Numbered from the stretch's first letter, positions 1 to 8,256 are shown. The stretch: 64,000 bases of DNA from Mariniblastus fucicola (GCF_008087665.1 NZ_CP042912.1:6138001-6202000), one strand, 5' to 3'. Made by a program: numbers and translations. The notes: a model not told the origin generated them from the sequence alone.

Positions 1-2237
1 TCATCGTTTTTGATCCGACGCACACCGGATTCCATGATCACGTCAACGACAGAAGGCCCATTTTCGTGCGTTCCAAAGTTGACTTCGATTTCTCCTGGGC
101 GGACGAACTTCGTATACGGTCCCCAGGCAAGAAAGTTCTGCGGCAACTCATCAACAGGCTTCGTCGCTGTCTTTGTTTTCTTGCTCGCGCCCAACGTTAC
201 TCCGAATTCGTTCGCCGAGGCCTCAAACAACCTCGTCACATCGGAAGCCGAAATGGCTTTGCCGTAAACGCGAACTTCCTGGAGCGCGCCCTGCAATGGA
301 AAATCTTCGTCGGAATCGCGATAGCTGCCAACGGTAAAGAAACAGCTGTCGGAATAGCTGATCGGGCCTTGCTCCGAATTCGTCGATCCGGCCAACGAAC
401 CGTTAACGTAGATTCGAGTTTCGTTCCCGTTGTACGTGCCGACGACATGGTTCCAACTGCGAGACTCGAACGCGTTGTTGGAAGTCAAATAAGTCATTCC
501 GCTGCCGCCACCCGCAACCGCCATGTAAAACTGGTCGTTTTTGTAGCCCAACGTCCAACCATGTTCCGTGTTGCCGTCATCCTGAAAACATCCGATCACA
601 CTGCCCCACTGTTGCGGAACGTCGACTCGAACCCAGGCTTCCACGGTGATCGCATCGCGTGGAAGTGATTCCGTGTTTTCAATTTTGTGAGGAAAGTAGC
701 CACCGGACATGGCGACGCCTTCAAGCTTTTCTGAATCGTTGATTCGAATCGCGGTTCCAGTTCCTTTGAGCGTCAGGTCGACGCCGGACGCATGATCTTT
801 AACGACAGCGCCTTGCAGATTTCGATCCTCAACCGCGGCGCCGTCTTTCGTCATGCCAGCCCGATGAAACACCCAGCGGTGAAGCAAATTTTTCTTGCGA
901 ACCTTGGGAACCGGCGGCGATTTCCAGGCTTTGTTTTCTGTATTGGAACTATCTTTTTCGCTCGCGATTTCCAGCTTTGAGTTCACCAACTCGAAAGCGT
1001 GAATGTGGCCCTGATCCGTGGAAACCATCAGATGATTTTTCGCGAATGACAGGCCGAAAGCTCGACCAACGACTTCCGCCGACCACAGCACCGAGCCATC
1101 AAACGCGTTGACGCCGGTGACATGACGATCGCCACCAACGATGATCGCGTTGCCGACTTTGATCAGCTCCAATGGCTCATCAACTTCACAGCTCCAACGC
1201 AGTTCATTCGTGTCCCGACTGGCAGCAAACAGCTTCTGCCCATCAATCACAAAGAAATCGCTGCCCGAAATTGCGATCGCCCGTCCGCGAGGGAATGAGG
1301 CCACTCTTTCTTTCCCCTGGAACACTGCCATTTGGCCAGCGCGAGATGGCTTGCCGCCTTCGGCCCGGACAACGTCACCTTCATCGGTCACGACCGCCGT
1401 CACGCCGCCGCCACCCGGCAAGCTGCCTTTTTTTGCACCTGTGGAACGATCGAAAAGCAATGGAGCAATTCGGCCTTGAGGGACAATCAAGCGATCATCC
1501 GCGATCAGCAGGTTGCCTTCCAACGTCGCGTCTTCATGTCGCGTCACGTAAGTCGATTTTGATTCGTCGTCTTTTCCGGTTTCGACATTGATCGCACAGA
1601 GATACGATTCCCGCCATGGCAGCATCGATGCTCCGAAGTACGCGATATTGTCACGCACAATCACACCCGTGCGGATCGGGTAGTAACTGATCAAACGATC
1701 GTTGTTGATCAGCATCAGTTGCTCGGCACCCTGATCGATTGAAGGGCTGAATTTCCAGATTTGCTTGCCGTTTGATTTGTTCAGGCAGTATGCGAACCCA
1801 TCGTCGCACCCAAAAAGCACTTTGTCGCCATCGATCGTCGGAGCCAATCGCACGGGTCCGCCGGCATTGAATTGCCAAATCAGTTTTCCAGTCTGCAAGT
1901 CGACTGCTTTGACGAAGTCCTGGCTGGAAGATCCAAAGACAGCGATCTTGCCGTCGCTCACCGGATAGAAACAGGCATCGTACTGCCGCATCGCAGGCAG
2001 ATCATGAACGAGGTTGTACGCATCCCATCGAGCCGGACCATCCCAGGCGGGAAACGGCTTCAGCTCTCCGTTCCAGCTCCAGGCTGGCTTGAGTCCGGTC
2101 GGCGTCAATTCGGTTTCGACGACGCCGGAACGTTTGGAGTCTCTTCGATACGTTTCCCAGGATTGCAACTGCGACCATGCAGCTACGTTTGAGACAAGGA
2201 CAATCGCGAAGGCAATAATTGAAATTCTGATTGGCAT
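1..2237 (-). CDS. Secreted PQQ-like beta-propeller protein with LamG domain (C-terminus outside window)
   Basis: The reading frame runs leftward from an ATG at 2237 and is still open at base 1, so at least 745 residues are present and the end is missing. AGGGAG lies seven bases before the ATG. The N-terminus is a Sec signal peptide (hydrophobic residues 6-19, AAWSQ cleavage region). Residues about 30-440 contain blades of the PQQ/pyrrolo-quinoline-like propeller with repeated 'TGKLIWQF', 'NGKQIWKF' and 'DGSVLWSAE' strand motifs. Residues about 480-680 form a LamG/concanavalin-like jelly roll (ITVEAWVRV, SWNHVVGTYNG, ETRIYVNG, GALQEVRVYGKA). The last visible part (FLAWGPYTKFVRPGEIEVNF) resembles the N-terminal beta domain that precedes metallophosphoesterases. 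That last assignment is inference, because the catalytic domain would lie outside the window. Probably periplasmic or surface-bound; substrate unknown. Confidence 0.85.
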   Translation of the reverse strand, partial: MPIRISIIAFAIVLVSNVAAWSQLQSWETYRRDSKRSGVVETELTPTGLKPAWSWNGELKPFPAWDGPARWDAYNLVHDLPAMRQYDACFYPVSDGKIAVFGSSSQDFVKAVDLQTGKLIWQFNAGGPVRLAPTIDGDKVLFGCDDGFAYCLNKSNGKQIWKFSPSIDQGAEQLMLINNDRLISYYPIRTGVIVRDNIAYFGASMLPWRESYLCAINVETGKDDESKSTYVTRHEDATLEGNLLIADDRLIVPQGRIAPLLFDRSTGAKKGSLPGGGGVTAVVTDEGDVVRAEGGKPSRAGQMAVFQGKERVASFPRGRAIAISGSDFFVIDGQKLFAASRDTNELRWSCEVDEPLELIKVGNAIIVGGDRHVTGVNAFDGSVLWSAEVVGRAFGLSFAKNHLMVSTDQGHIHAFELVNSKLEIASEKDSSNTENKAWKSPPVPKVRKKNLLHRWVFHRAGMTKDGAAVEDRNLQGAVVKDHASGVDLTLKGTGTAIRINDSEKLEGVAMSGGYFPHKIENTESLPRDAITVEAWVRVDVPQQWGSVIGCFQDDGNTEHGWTLGYKNDQFYMAVAGGGSGMTYLTSNNAFESRSWNHVVGTYNGNETRIYVNGSLAGSTNSEQGPISYSDSCFFTVGSYRDSDEDFPLQGALQEVRVYGKAISASDVTRLFEASANEFGVTLGASKKTKTATKPVDELPQNFLAWGPYTKFVRPGEIEVNFGTHENGPSVVDVIMESGVRRIKND

Positions 2238-2386
2238 TTTGGTTCTCCCTTGAGAGGAAACTATCCGGTTTGCCGATCCAATAGAAGCGGCTTCGCCAAT
2301 AATCGCGAATTCTTAATACGCGTTTCGTATTTTGTCAGACCGTCTCGTTAAACTGTCAGTCCAAAGGCACCATCGAAGGAAAAACG

Positions 2387-2632
2387 TTGAAGATAAAAGT
2401 TCGCCTCACAGGCATTATGAGCTCGCAGTTCGGCTGGAGCGAGAAAGAAATTGTCGTCGAACAGGGCTCAACGATCACGGAGTTGAAAAAGTCGATCGAG
2501 GACGACTCCGATGCGGTCCGCTTCGAATCTTTTCACGCTAACGCCGCGGTCAACCAGGAAGTCGCCAAAGATCAAACGACGCTAAACGACGGCGATGAAG
2601 TCGTGTTTTTGCCGCCGCTTGCGGGTGGATAG
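2387..2632 (+). CDS. MoaD/ThiS-family sulfur carrier protein
   Basis: 81 residues starting with TTG at 2387, chosen because GAAGGA (2375-2380) sits six bases upstream and the translation MKIKVRLTG begins like a beta-grasp protein. The chain has the ubiquitin-like pattern of a first strand, a helix (STITELKKSIED) and a final strand ending in LPPLAGG. The terminal Gly-Gly is the tail that is adenylated and thiocarboxylated in MoaD and ThiS. In the family it carries sulfur for molybdopterin or other cofactor or amino-acid synthesis. No moaE, moeB or other partner lies nearby, so the pathway cannot be told from context. It diverges from the PQQ/LamG gene and faces the helicase gene. Confidence 0.8.
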   Translation: MKIKVRLTGIMSSQFGWSEKEIVVEQGSTITELKKSIEDDSDAVRFESFHANAAVNQEVAKDQTTLNDGDEVVFLPPLAGG

Positions 2633-2921
2633 AAAGTTTGAACGATGGTTCGCGAACGTTGCAGCGGCTTGTAACTGCCGGCTTGAAACCGGATTCTTTT
2701 CGCTTTCCGCGATCAAGCTGAGAAACCGTTCAGGCGAAGCGGCTGCCTATCAATAGCGATGCATTGCCGGCGATTGACGCAAAAAGAACTGCGTCGATCC
2801 GTAACGAACATTTTGCACGGAGAGGCAGTGACGGCGAAAAGATGAGTCCCCGGCGATGGTTACGCGGAGAGAGCAGCTTCCGCGGTGACGAAAGCTGCTT
2901 CCACGTACTAGCGAATTACTG

Positions 2922-4220
2922 CTACCTCGCCGACGAAGTCTTGCGGCGACGTGATTTCTGACCTCCACGTTTGCCTGAAGCGCGACTTGATCCGCCACCG
3001 CCAGTGTTGCCGCCTGAGTGTCTGCGGCCACGGTTTCCGTGACGTGATCGCGAATTGCCGGAACCCTTTTTCGGTGCAGCCTCGAAGCGAATCGGGCCAA
3101 ACGGCTCCTCACAGTCCAGACTTTGCTCGATCAATTTCTCGATCGCAACCAGCTCCGCCTTCTCGGTCGGCGTGCAAAAAGAAATCGCAATGCCATCCGC
3201 ACCCGCGCGGCCGGTGCGACCAATGCGATGCACGTAGCTTTCAGCTTCCACTGGCATGTCATAGTTGATCACGTGTGACACTCCATCGATGTCGATTCCA
3301 CGAGCCGCAACATCCGTTGCGACCAACACCGTAACCTTGTTGCGGCGAAATGAATCGAGTGCTCGTTCACGAGCGTTCTGCGATTTGTTGCCATGGATCG
3401 CAACCGCTCGAATTCCGGCTGCGTCCAGCTTTTTGGCGACTTGGTTTGCGCCGCGTTTGGTTCGAGTGAAAACGATCGACCGTTTTGCCGATTTCCCGGA
3501 AAGGATTTCGTCCAGCTGAGTGAACTTCTTTCCTTTTTCCAACAGCATGACTTTCTGATCGATCCGCTCAACGCTGGGCGATTCTGGAGTCACATTGATC
3601 GAAACAGGATTGAACAGCAGCTCTTTAGCCAGCGAACGCGACTTGGGCGGCAGCGTTGCCGAGAAGAACAGGGACTGTCGCTGCTTGGGTAACGCAGCCA
3701 CAATTTTTCGCAAATCAGGCAGAAAGCCCATGTCCAACATTCGATCCGCTTCATCAAGCACAAAAATTTGCACGTTGTCAAGCGAGACATGGTTTTGCTG
3801 CATCAAGTCGACCAGACGACCGGGGGTTGCGATGAGAACATCCACGCCGCGTTTCAGTGCAGCGACCTGTTTACCCTGCCCTACCCCGCCATAGACGAGT
3901 GCCTGGCTGAACCGCATGTGTTTGCCATACTCGTTAAAGCTGTCGCTGATCTGAATCGCCAACTCGCGCGTCGGAGCAAGGATCAACGAATTCGGTCGCT
4001 TGGAGATCACATTCGGTTCTTCAAGCCCAAGGTAGTCGAGGATTGGCAACGCAAAAGAAGCAGTTTTACCTGTGCCTGTTTGGGCACAACCAAGAATGTC
4101 GGCGCCTTCGATCGCTGGCGGAATGGTCTGTGACTGAATGGGAGTAGGAGTTTCGTAGTTGAGTTCGCGAAGTGCTTTTTGCAGTGGCGCGTACATTTCG
4201 ATTGAGTCAAAACTTTTCAA
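2922..4220 (-). CDS. DEAD-box ATP-dependent RNA helicase (RhlE-like)
   Basis: About 432 residues. All helicase motifs are visible in order: Q motif (YETPTPIQ), Walker A (AQTGTGKT), Ia (PTRELA), DEAD box (VLDEADRML), SAT (FFSATL), then the second RecA domain with VATDVAARGIDI and HRIGRTGRAG. The C-terminal 45 residues are a low-complexity Arg/Gly/Ser/Lys tail, as in RhlE-type helicases, which bind RNA nonspecifically. The reading frame is open up to 4445, but the upstream part is not helicase-like. I place the start at TTG 4220, giving (M)KSFDSIEMYAPL; ATG 4196 is the next candidate. Expected role is ribosome assembly or RNA turnover in the cytoplasm. It is not part of an evident operon. Confidence 0.9.
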   Translation of the reverse strand: MKSFDSIEMYAPLQKALRELNYETPTPIQSQTIPPAIEGADILGCAQTGTGKTASFALPILDYLGLEEPNVISKRPNSLILAPTRELAIQISDSFNEYGKHMRFSQALVYGGVGQGKQVAALKRGVDVLIATPGRLVDLMQQNHVSLDNVQIFVLDEADRMLDMGFLPDLRKIVAALPKQRQSLFFSATLPPKSRSLAKELLFNPVSINVTPESPSVERIDQKVMLLEKGKKFTQLDEILSGKSAKRSIVFTRTKRGANQVAKKLDAAGIRAVAIHGNKSQNARERALDSFRRNKVTVLVATDVAARGIDIDGVSHVINYDMPVEAESYVHRIGRTGRAGADGIAISFCTPTEKAELVAIEKLIEQSLDCEEPFGPIRFEAAPKKGSGNSRSRHGNRGRRHSGGNTGGGGSSRASGKRGGQKSRRRKTSSAR

Positions 4221-4357
4221 TTGATATCTTTCATGTAGAAAATCAAACCACCCGTTTGGGTTCTGGTTCGCAGCTGTTGGGCGTCGAACAAAAGTCGATA
4301 ACATTCGGCTGCAATCAAAGATCGAGCGCAACGATGCTACGGTTCGAGGAGGTGAAC

Positions 4358-4639
4358 ATGGATCGACGCAAAGCCGGGTTGACGATTCTGAGCTACAAGA
4401 AGGCTCAAGAGTCGCTGCAAAATTCGCAGCGTGTTTCAACACCATGTCATATCAGATAGCAAGCGTTTGCTCACCACTCAAGAGCCAACATCCAGCTGAA
4501 AGTTGGTTCTCGCTTGCCAGAATTACGCGTTCCGTTTGGCGGTCGCATTCCTGTAAACCCTGGCGAAATGATCCGCATCCCGATGGTCGAGTTGCGGTCC
4601 TTACGGCGGAAGTCTACACGCGCATTGACAGGTGACTAA
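4358..4639 (+). pseudogene. Small basic reading frame with strong ribosome site and in-frame TAG
   Basis: A near-perfect Shine-Dalgarno sequence, GAGGAGGTGAAC (4346-4357), directly precedes ATG 4358. The frame encodes 33 residues (MDRRKAGLTILSYKK...), meets TAG at 4457-4459, then continues open for 59 more codons to TAA at 4637-4639. The second part is rich in Arg/Lys and Pro (PFGGRIPVNPGEMIRIPMVE). I do not recognise the product. It could be a broken 93-residue gene, a 33-residue leader or peptide, or chance. There is no evidence for amber suppression. It lies divergent to the helicase gene in an otherwise empty 640-base stretch. Confidence 0.35.
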
Positions 4640-4772
4640 GCTCAAACCGCATTTACCGTGCGGAATCCGGGAAATCGCCAACTTTCCCGTGCTTGAGGTG
4701 TGTTTTGCTGAGCTAGCGAACACAGAAACGCGGCTGGACAGGTAGATTGCCAGTGGGATTCGGACACGGGCA

Positions 4773-4802
4773 ATAAAAAAGCCGGACGACGAATCGTCCG
4801 GC
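4773..4802 (-). terminator. Rho-independent terminator of the PRC-barrel gene
   Basis: Read on the minus strand, a perfect 9-bp stem (GCCGGACGA / TCGTCCGGC, 4781-4802) with a TTCG loop is followed by TTTTTT (4775-4780). It lies about 60 bases after the stop codon at 4860. Confidence 0.85.
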
Positions 4803-4859
4803 GCGTCGAGCATCACGAGCTCGACGAGGATGCTTTGATTGCCGAATCACCTGGCGTGA

Positions 4860-5225
4860 TTAGACCCAGTATGGTGTCGCGTCGAAGCGTTTGTGCGTGT
4901 CTTCCTCCCAACGAGGGTCGGCCATATTGGGCCAGTTGTCTTTGTCGAATCCGTCAGATTCCTTAAACGATTCTTTGGACGCGTTCATGCGGAGACACTT
5001 GCATTCAGTATCGAGTTCCAGTGCAGACATCGGCAGCGCGAACAGTTTATTGCCGAAGCCCAGAAATCCTCCGGAAGTCATCACGACGTAAGAAACTTTC
5101 CCTGTGCCGCAATCGACCATAATGTCGTGAACTGAACCAAGCGTCTCGTCATTGCGGTTTCTGATTTCATCGCCCGTGAGACTGCTTGTTGACATTGAAC
5201 AGCGCTCTGTTGTACCTGTTGACAT
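4860..5225 (-). CDS. PRC-barrel domain protein
   Basis: 121 residues from ATG 5225, preceded by AAGGAG at a good distance. Codons upstream of this Met are open but have no ribosome site. Residues about 14-90 match the PRC-barrel fold: LTGDEIRNRNDETLGSVHDIMVD followed by GKVSYVVMTSGGFLGFGNKLFALP, the pattern shared by the H-chain of the photosynthetic reaction centre and by stress proteins of the YlmC/YmxH or CsbD-associated type. The C-terminal 30 residues are acidic and aromatic (DNWPNMADPRWEED). No signal peptide is visible, so the protein is probably cytoplasmic. A sigma-54-type promoter lies at 5305-5320 and a terminator at 4773-4802, so it is most likely a single-gene unit. The molecular role is unknown; the family is commonly linked with general stress responses. 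Confidence 0.85.
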   Translation of the reverse strand: MSTGTTERCSMSTSSLTGDEIRNRNDETLGSVHDIMVDCGTGKVSYVVMTSGGFLGFGNKLFALPMSALELDTECKCLRMNASKESFKESDGFDKDNWPNMADPRWEEDTHKRFDATPYWV

Positions 5226-5304
5226 GGTTTCTCCTTCGATTCGAGAGTTGTTGAATATTGTCGTCGACAGATTGCTATCGCAATCAGCTGATAATGGATA
5301 AAGC

Positions 5305-5320
5305 TGCAACTGCCGTGCCG
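5305..5320 (-). promoter_or_regulatory. Sigma-54 (-24/-12) promoter-like site for the PRC-barrel gene
   Basis: Minus-strand sequence CGGCACGGCAGTTGCA matches TGGCAC-N5-TTGCA with one mismatch at the first base. GG and GC have the exact RpoN spacing. The start codon at 5225 is about 80 bases downstream. Confidence 0.65.
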
Positions 5321-5604
5321 AGCCTTGCCAGCCTACGGCTATTGCAGAAGAGGGCTGCTACTCAAACACTAACACGCCGTTGCACTCACAAACTTCCGCG
5401 GCAACCCAGAGCGATGCGTCCGTCGCGTTCAATACGGAAGCTTGGCTACCAAATCAAGACACTGGCTCTATCACATCCCACCGCGCATAAATAAACTGCG
5501 GGCAGAGCTCAATGAGTCCACCCGCAGGTTGAAAAATTTGTCTGGCACTTTCGTGCTCAGACTGTTGTCGGCCGACGGTAAGTCAGCGACACATTACGTT
5601 TTAA

Positions 5605-5643
5605 CGACGCAAGTCTTAGCGACGCAAGTCTTAGCGACGCAGT
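5605..5643. repeat. 15-bp tandem repeat overlapping a gene end
   Basis: The unit CGACGCAAGTCTTAG occurs twice in full (5605-5619, 5620-5634) and then in part. The stop codon (TAA, 5631-5633 on the minus strand) of the Gly/Asp-rich secreted protein lies in the second copy. Confidence 0.8.
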
Positions 5644-6011
5644 CGGCCGAATAGACCTCGGCGTGGAGCCGTATAGCAACAAACCGACGGGCCGTAACTG
5701 CTCGTGTAGTAGCCACGAGTTGAAGCGTAGGTCGGAGTGTAGGCTCGGCGAGTCATATATGGCGTTGTCGGGGCAACATAAGCGTTGCCGTATGTCCCAC
5801 GATCGAAGCGATCGAACACTCCACCGCCGTCAATGATACCGCCGCCATCGATGATGCCGGAGTTTGGATGAGCGTCAAAAACGCCCCCACCGTCGAAGAT
5901 CCCGCCGCCGTCAATAATGCCGGGGCCTTGGGCGTAACTTGAGTTCGGTGCAACAAAACCAATAGCAGCGATTGCCATTCCAATGGCGAAGCAAGTCGTT
6001 TTAAAATTCAT
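5631..6011 (-). CDS. Small secreted Gly/Asp-repeat protein
   Basis: 126 residues from ATG 6011 (MNFKTTC...), preceded by GGAG with six bases between. A second Met four codons upstream lacks a ribosome site. The N-terminus is a signal peptide ending SSYAQ, so the protein is exported. The mature part begins with two copies of a block of about 15 residues (GIIDGGGIFDGGGVFD and GIIDGGGIIDGGGVFD), separated by AHPNS. It then has a Tyr/Thr/Arg-rich part and ends CCYTAPRRGLFGRLRR, with a Cys pair and basic tail. I do not recognise a family. The GG-D turns could bind metal or form a beta structure, but this is speculation. A sigma-54-type promoter at 6064-6079 precedes it. Confidence 0.7.
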   Translation of the reverse strand: MNFKTTCFAIGMAIAAIGFVAPNSSYAQGPGIIDGGGIFDGGGVFDAHPNSGIIDGGGIIDGGGVFDRFDRGTYGNAYVAPTTPYMTRRAYTPTYASTRGYYTSSYGPSVCCYTAPRRGLFGRLRR

Positions 6012-6063
6012 TTGGGTCTCCATGAAGAGTTTAAGTTTCGTCAATGTGACGACTGCCAAAGGG

Positions 6064-6079
6064 AGCAAAGTGTGTGCCA
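6064..6079 (-). promoter_or_regulatory. Sigma-54 (-24/-12) promoter-like site
   Basis: Minus-strand TGGCACACACTTTGCT is a full match to TGGCAC-N5-TTGCT. It lies about 53 bases before the ATG at 6011. Confidence 0.75.
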
Positions 6080-6177
6080 GTCCGGTCGTCGTTCGCGATT
6101 GAGCGCGGCCTGCATGCACTTAGCAGCAGCCTTTCGGCGATTGATCATCGGGAACGGCATCGCCAAAGACAGGCGCA

Positions 6178-6210
6178 TAAAAAAAGCGACCGCATTGATT
6201 GCAGTCGCTT
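6178..6210 (-). terminator. Rho-independent terminator after the DUF1328 gene
   Basis: On the minus strand a GC-rich stem, GCGACTGCA / TGCGGTCGC (one G-U pair, loop ATTGA-like), is followed by a run of eight bases that are nearly all T (6178-6185). It lies 32 bases after the stop at 6242 and upstream of the promoter for the next gene. Confidence 0.8.
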
Positions 6211-6241
6211 GTTCGATTTCCTTCCGATCGTGGTCTCCGGT

Positions 6242-6415
6242 TTAGACCGGTGTCCGACCTTTCAAAGCCGACATGACGACGCTCACGAGGAACAGAACAA
6301 TAAACACGTAAAAACAAAACTGTGCGATTCCTGCGATCCCGCCTGCGATCCCGCCAAAACCAAGTGCGGCGGCGACGAGTGCGAGAATAAAGAGGACGAT
6401 TGCTGCTTGTAACAT
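6242..6415 (-). CDS. DUF1328-family small membrane protein
   Basis: 57 residues from ATG 6415, with AAAGGT upstream. Two hydrophobic helices (residues 4-30 and 35-50) are joined by a Gly-rich turn with the family hallmark [14 protein letters not shown], ending in KGRTPV. This matches the YtjA/DUF1328 family of inner-membrane peptides, usually 50-60 residues, which are often induced by stress; their mechanism is unknown. It follows the coiled-coil lipoprotein gene on the same strand with a gap of 151 bases and has its own terminator, so co-transcription from the sigma-54-type promoter at 7281-7296 is plausible. Confidence 0.85.
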   Translation of the reverse strand: MLQAAIVLFILALVAAALGFGGIAGGIAGIAQFCFYVFIVLFLVSVVMSALKGRTPV

Positions 6416-6566
6416 GGGAGTTACCTTTCAAAATAGTGAGGCTGATAAAGCGACTGTCCGTTCGTTGGCTTGAGTCGCTGCCGTCGTAAAACGGCGAGAG
6501 TTTTTTGTCGTGTCGAGACCTGCAACTGTTTATTGGCAGCTACCGATCCGACCCGACCGTCTTGAG

Positions 6567-7187
6567 TTACTTCGAATCGTTGATTCGTTCCAAAGCCTGT
6601 TCGACTTTGGGTTTTTCTGCTTCCCAGTTCATGACTTCAGCGTTTTCAAGTGCACTCAGGGCATCGCTGACGTTGTCACGCTTGACCTCCATCAGTTCGA
6701 TGTTGGTCTGAAGTTCCTGATAGGCAGTGCCTTCAAGACCTTCAAGCTCTTCCTGCATTGAATCGATACGCTTGTCGATGGACTCAAGCTTTTGTTTGAC
6801 ACCAGCTACGTAACCATCGCGAGCATTCTTCGCCTTGAGCTCTCGTTCCAATCGATCCGCTTCGGCTTCCGCTTCACGAGTCTCACGTTGCTCTTCGCTG
6901 ATCTCTTCCTGTTTGTCATTGCGGAGCTCGTTCAACTCACGCTTTTCTTCGTTTAGCTCGTCATAGTCCGGACGCATCGCTTTGTGGCGAGTCTCGTCCA
7001 TTTCACGTTTCTGTTCCGCGATCTCACGATCCGCTTCAACACGTGCTTCTCGTGTTTCACGTTTTTCTTCAGCTACGTTTTCGCGTGCATCGGCGACGTC
7101 GCCTTCATTAACTTCACATCCGGCCACGAGCAAACTCGCGCCCAAAAGTGCGGCTGACATCGCCATTGTCTTCATTGATTTCAACAT
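6567..7187 (-). CDS. Coiled-coil lipoprotein
   Basis: 206 residues from ATG 7187 (MLKSMKTMAMS). The signal peptide ends in the lipobox LLVAGC, so Cys23 should be lipidated. The rest is almost wholly charged helix rich in Glu, Lys and Arg (EEKRETREARVEADREIAEQ, LNEEKRELNELRND), which predicts a long coiled coil over residues 30-165, then a short helical C-terminus. No enzymatic motif is seen. A shorter relative with the same design is at 28387-28896. A periplasmic scaffold or envelope-tethering role is possible but not shown. A sigma-54-type promoter at 7281-7296 lies 94 bases before the start. Confidence 0.8.
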   Translation of the reverse strand: MLKSMKTMAMSAALLGASLLVAGCEVNEGDVADARENVAEEKRETREARVEADREIAEQKREMDETRHKAMRPDYDELNEEKRELNELRNDKQEEISEEQRETREAEAEADRLERELKAKNARDGYVAGVKQKLESIDKRIDSMQEELEGLEGTAYQELQTNIELMEVKRDNVSDALSALENAEVMNWEAEKPKVEQALERINDSK

Positions 7188-7280
7188 TGGATTTCTTTCT
7201 GTTCGGTCTATCTGACGTTTCTTCCTACTTTGCTTGCGATGCGTTCGACTTGATCGACTTGCATCTGCCAAAGAGGTTGA

Positions 7281-7296
7281 GGCAACTGCCATGCCA
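7281..7296 (-). promoter_or_regulatory. Sigma-54 (-24/-12) promoter-like site for the coiled-coil lipoprotein
   Basis: Minus-strand TGGCATGGCAGTTGCC fits TGGCAY-N5-TTGC exactly. Its spacer and -12 part nearly equal those of the PRC-barrel site at 5305-5320 (GGCAGTTGC in both). It diverges from the site at 7526-7541. Confidence 0.7.
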
Positions 7297-7525
7297 TTCG
7301 GTTGCCCAAGCAAATCGATGCGCGAGAATCCACGTTTAGCTCTTACGATTTCACCAAAACCAATTCGCAAGGAAAATGGAAAATCGTTTCCGGGAGAGAG
7401 AATTGTTTCGCGATTGAATTCGAGTCGACCAGATTGATCGACCGGCTTCCTGTGGCTGTGCAGAGTTCGGTTAGCCGCCTCCATTTTTATTCAGCACGGC
7501 ATTCGTCCACTTCGGATATTCGTGA

Positions 7526-7541
7526 TGGCATATGCTTTGCG
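7526..7541 (+). promoter_or_regulatory. Sigma-54 (-24/-12) promoter-like site for the DJ-1/PfpI gene
   Basis: TGGCATATGCTTTGCG fits TGGCAY-N5-TTGC exactly. The ATG at 7609 lies 68 bases downstream. Confidence 0.7.
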
Positions 7542-7608
7542 ACTGATGTGATTGTTGCTCGGTGAACTGGTCATCGAGCGAAATCAAAAACCAGAATGAA
7601 AGACAATC

Positions 7609-8226
7609 ATGTCCAATCAACTTGAAGGAAAGAAAATTGCGTTTCTCGCAACAGACGGTTTCGAGCAGGTCGAACTGACCGAACCGTGGAGTGCTATAAA
7701 AGACGCCGGTGCAAACGTCGAGCTGGTCTCTATTGAGTCTGGCAAGATTCAGGGCGTTCATCACGAGAAGCAAGGCGACAAGTTCGACGTCGACAAAACG
7801 TTGAGTGAAGTCGCGGCATCCGACTACCACGGGCTGGTTCTTCCCGGAGGCGTGTTCAACCCGGATGCACTTCGAGTGAACGAGAACGCCGTCGGTTTCG
7901 TGCGAGACTTCTTCAACCAAAAGAAACCGGTCGCTGCGATCTGCCATGGACCGTGGTTGCTGGTCGAAGCCGATGTGGTTAAAGGTCGAAAAGTGACGTC
8001 ATGGCCAAGCGTCAGCACGGACCTGAAGAACGCGGGTGCGAACTGGGTCGACGAAGAAGTTGTCTGCGACAATGGCTTGGTCACAAGCCGAAAGCCAGAT
8101 GATCTCGACGCGTTTTGCAAAAAGGCAATCGAAGAATTCGCCGAGGGAAAGCACGATGGCCAAGTGGCTGACTGCGAAACTGATGCTCAATGCGCTGACA
8201 GCCAGGCGACGCAGGGTTCTTGTTGA
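7609..8226 (+). CDS. DJ-1/PfpI-family protein (protease/glyoxalase/chaperone type)
   Basis: 205 residues. The fold is shown by KKIAFLATDGFEQVEL at the N-terminus and the nucleophile elbow AAICHGPWLL, with Cys112 and His113. An acidic residue at Glu19 (GFEQ) is in the usual place. The body, to about residue 180, has the normal length for PfpI/YhbO proteins, which act in protein or nucleotide glycation repair or as stress chaperones. After it comes an extra tail of about 25 residues with three cysteines (DCETDAQCADSQATQGSC) that the family normally lacks. It lacks a signal peptide, so it is cytoplasmic. A sigma-54-type promoter is at 7526. It converges on the DUF4112 gene. Confidence 0.9.
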   Translation: MSNQLEGKKIAFLATDGFEQVELTEPWSAIKDAGANVELVSIESGKIQGVHHEKQGDKFDVDKTLSEVAASDYHGLVLPGGVFNPDALRVNENAVGFVRDFFNQKKPVAAICHGPWLLVEADVVKGRKVTSWPSVSTDLKNAGANWVDEEVVCDNGLVTSRKPDDLDAFCKKAIEEFAEGKHDGQVADCETDAQCADSQATQGSC

Positions 8227-8256
8227 GAACTCTCGACTTTCGACGCTCTGCAGAAC

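Noticed and set aside
2922-4445. Extended N-terminus of the helicase (75 extra residues up to 4445)
   Set aside because: The extra part is Ser/Arg/Cys-rich and not helicase-like, and overlaps the small frame with the strong ribosome site; start at 4220 or 4196 is more likely.
4601-4816. Minus-strand 71-codon frame next to the PRC-barrel gene
   Set aside because: It contains the terminator hairpin of that gene and has no ribosome site.
6494-6520. Small hairpin GCCGT/ACGGC near a T run between the DUF1328 and lipoprotein genes
   Set aside because: The stem is five to six pairs and not next to the T run; no plus-strand gene ends there.
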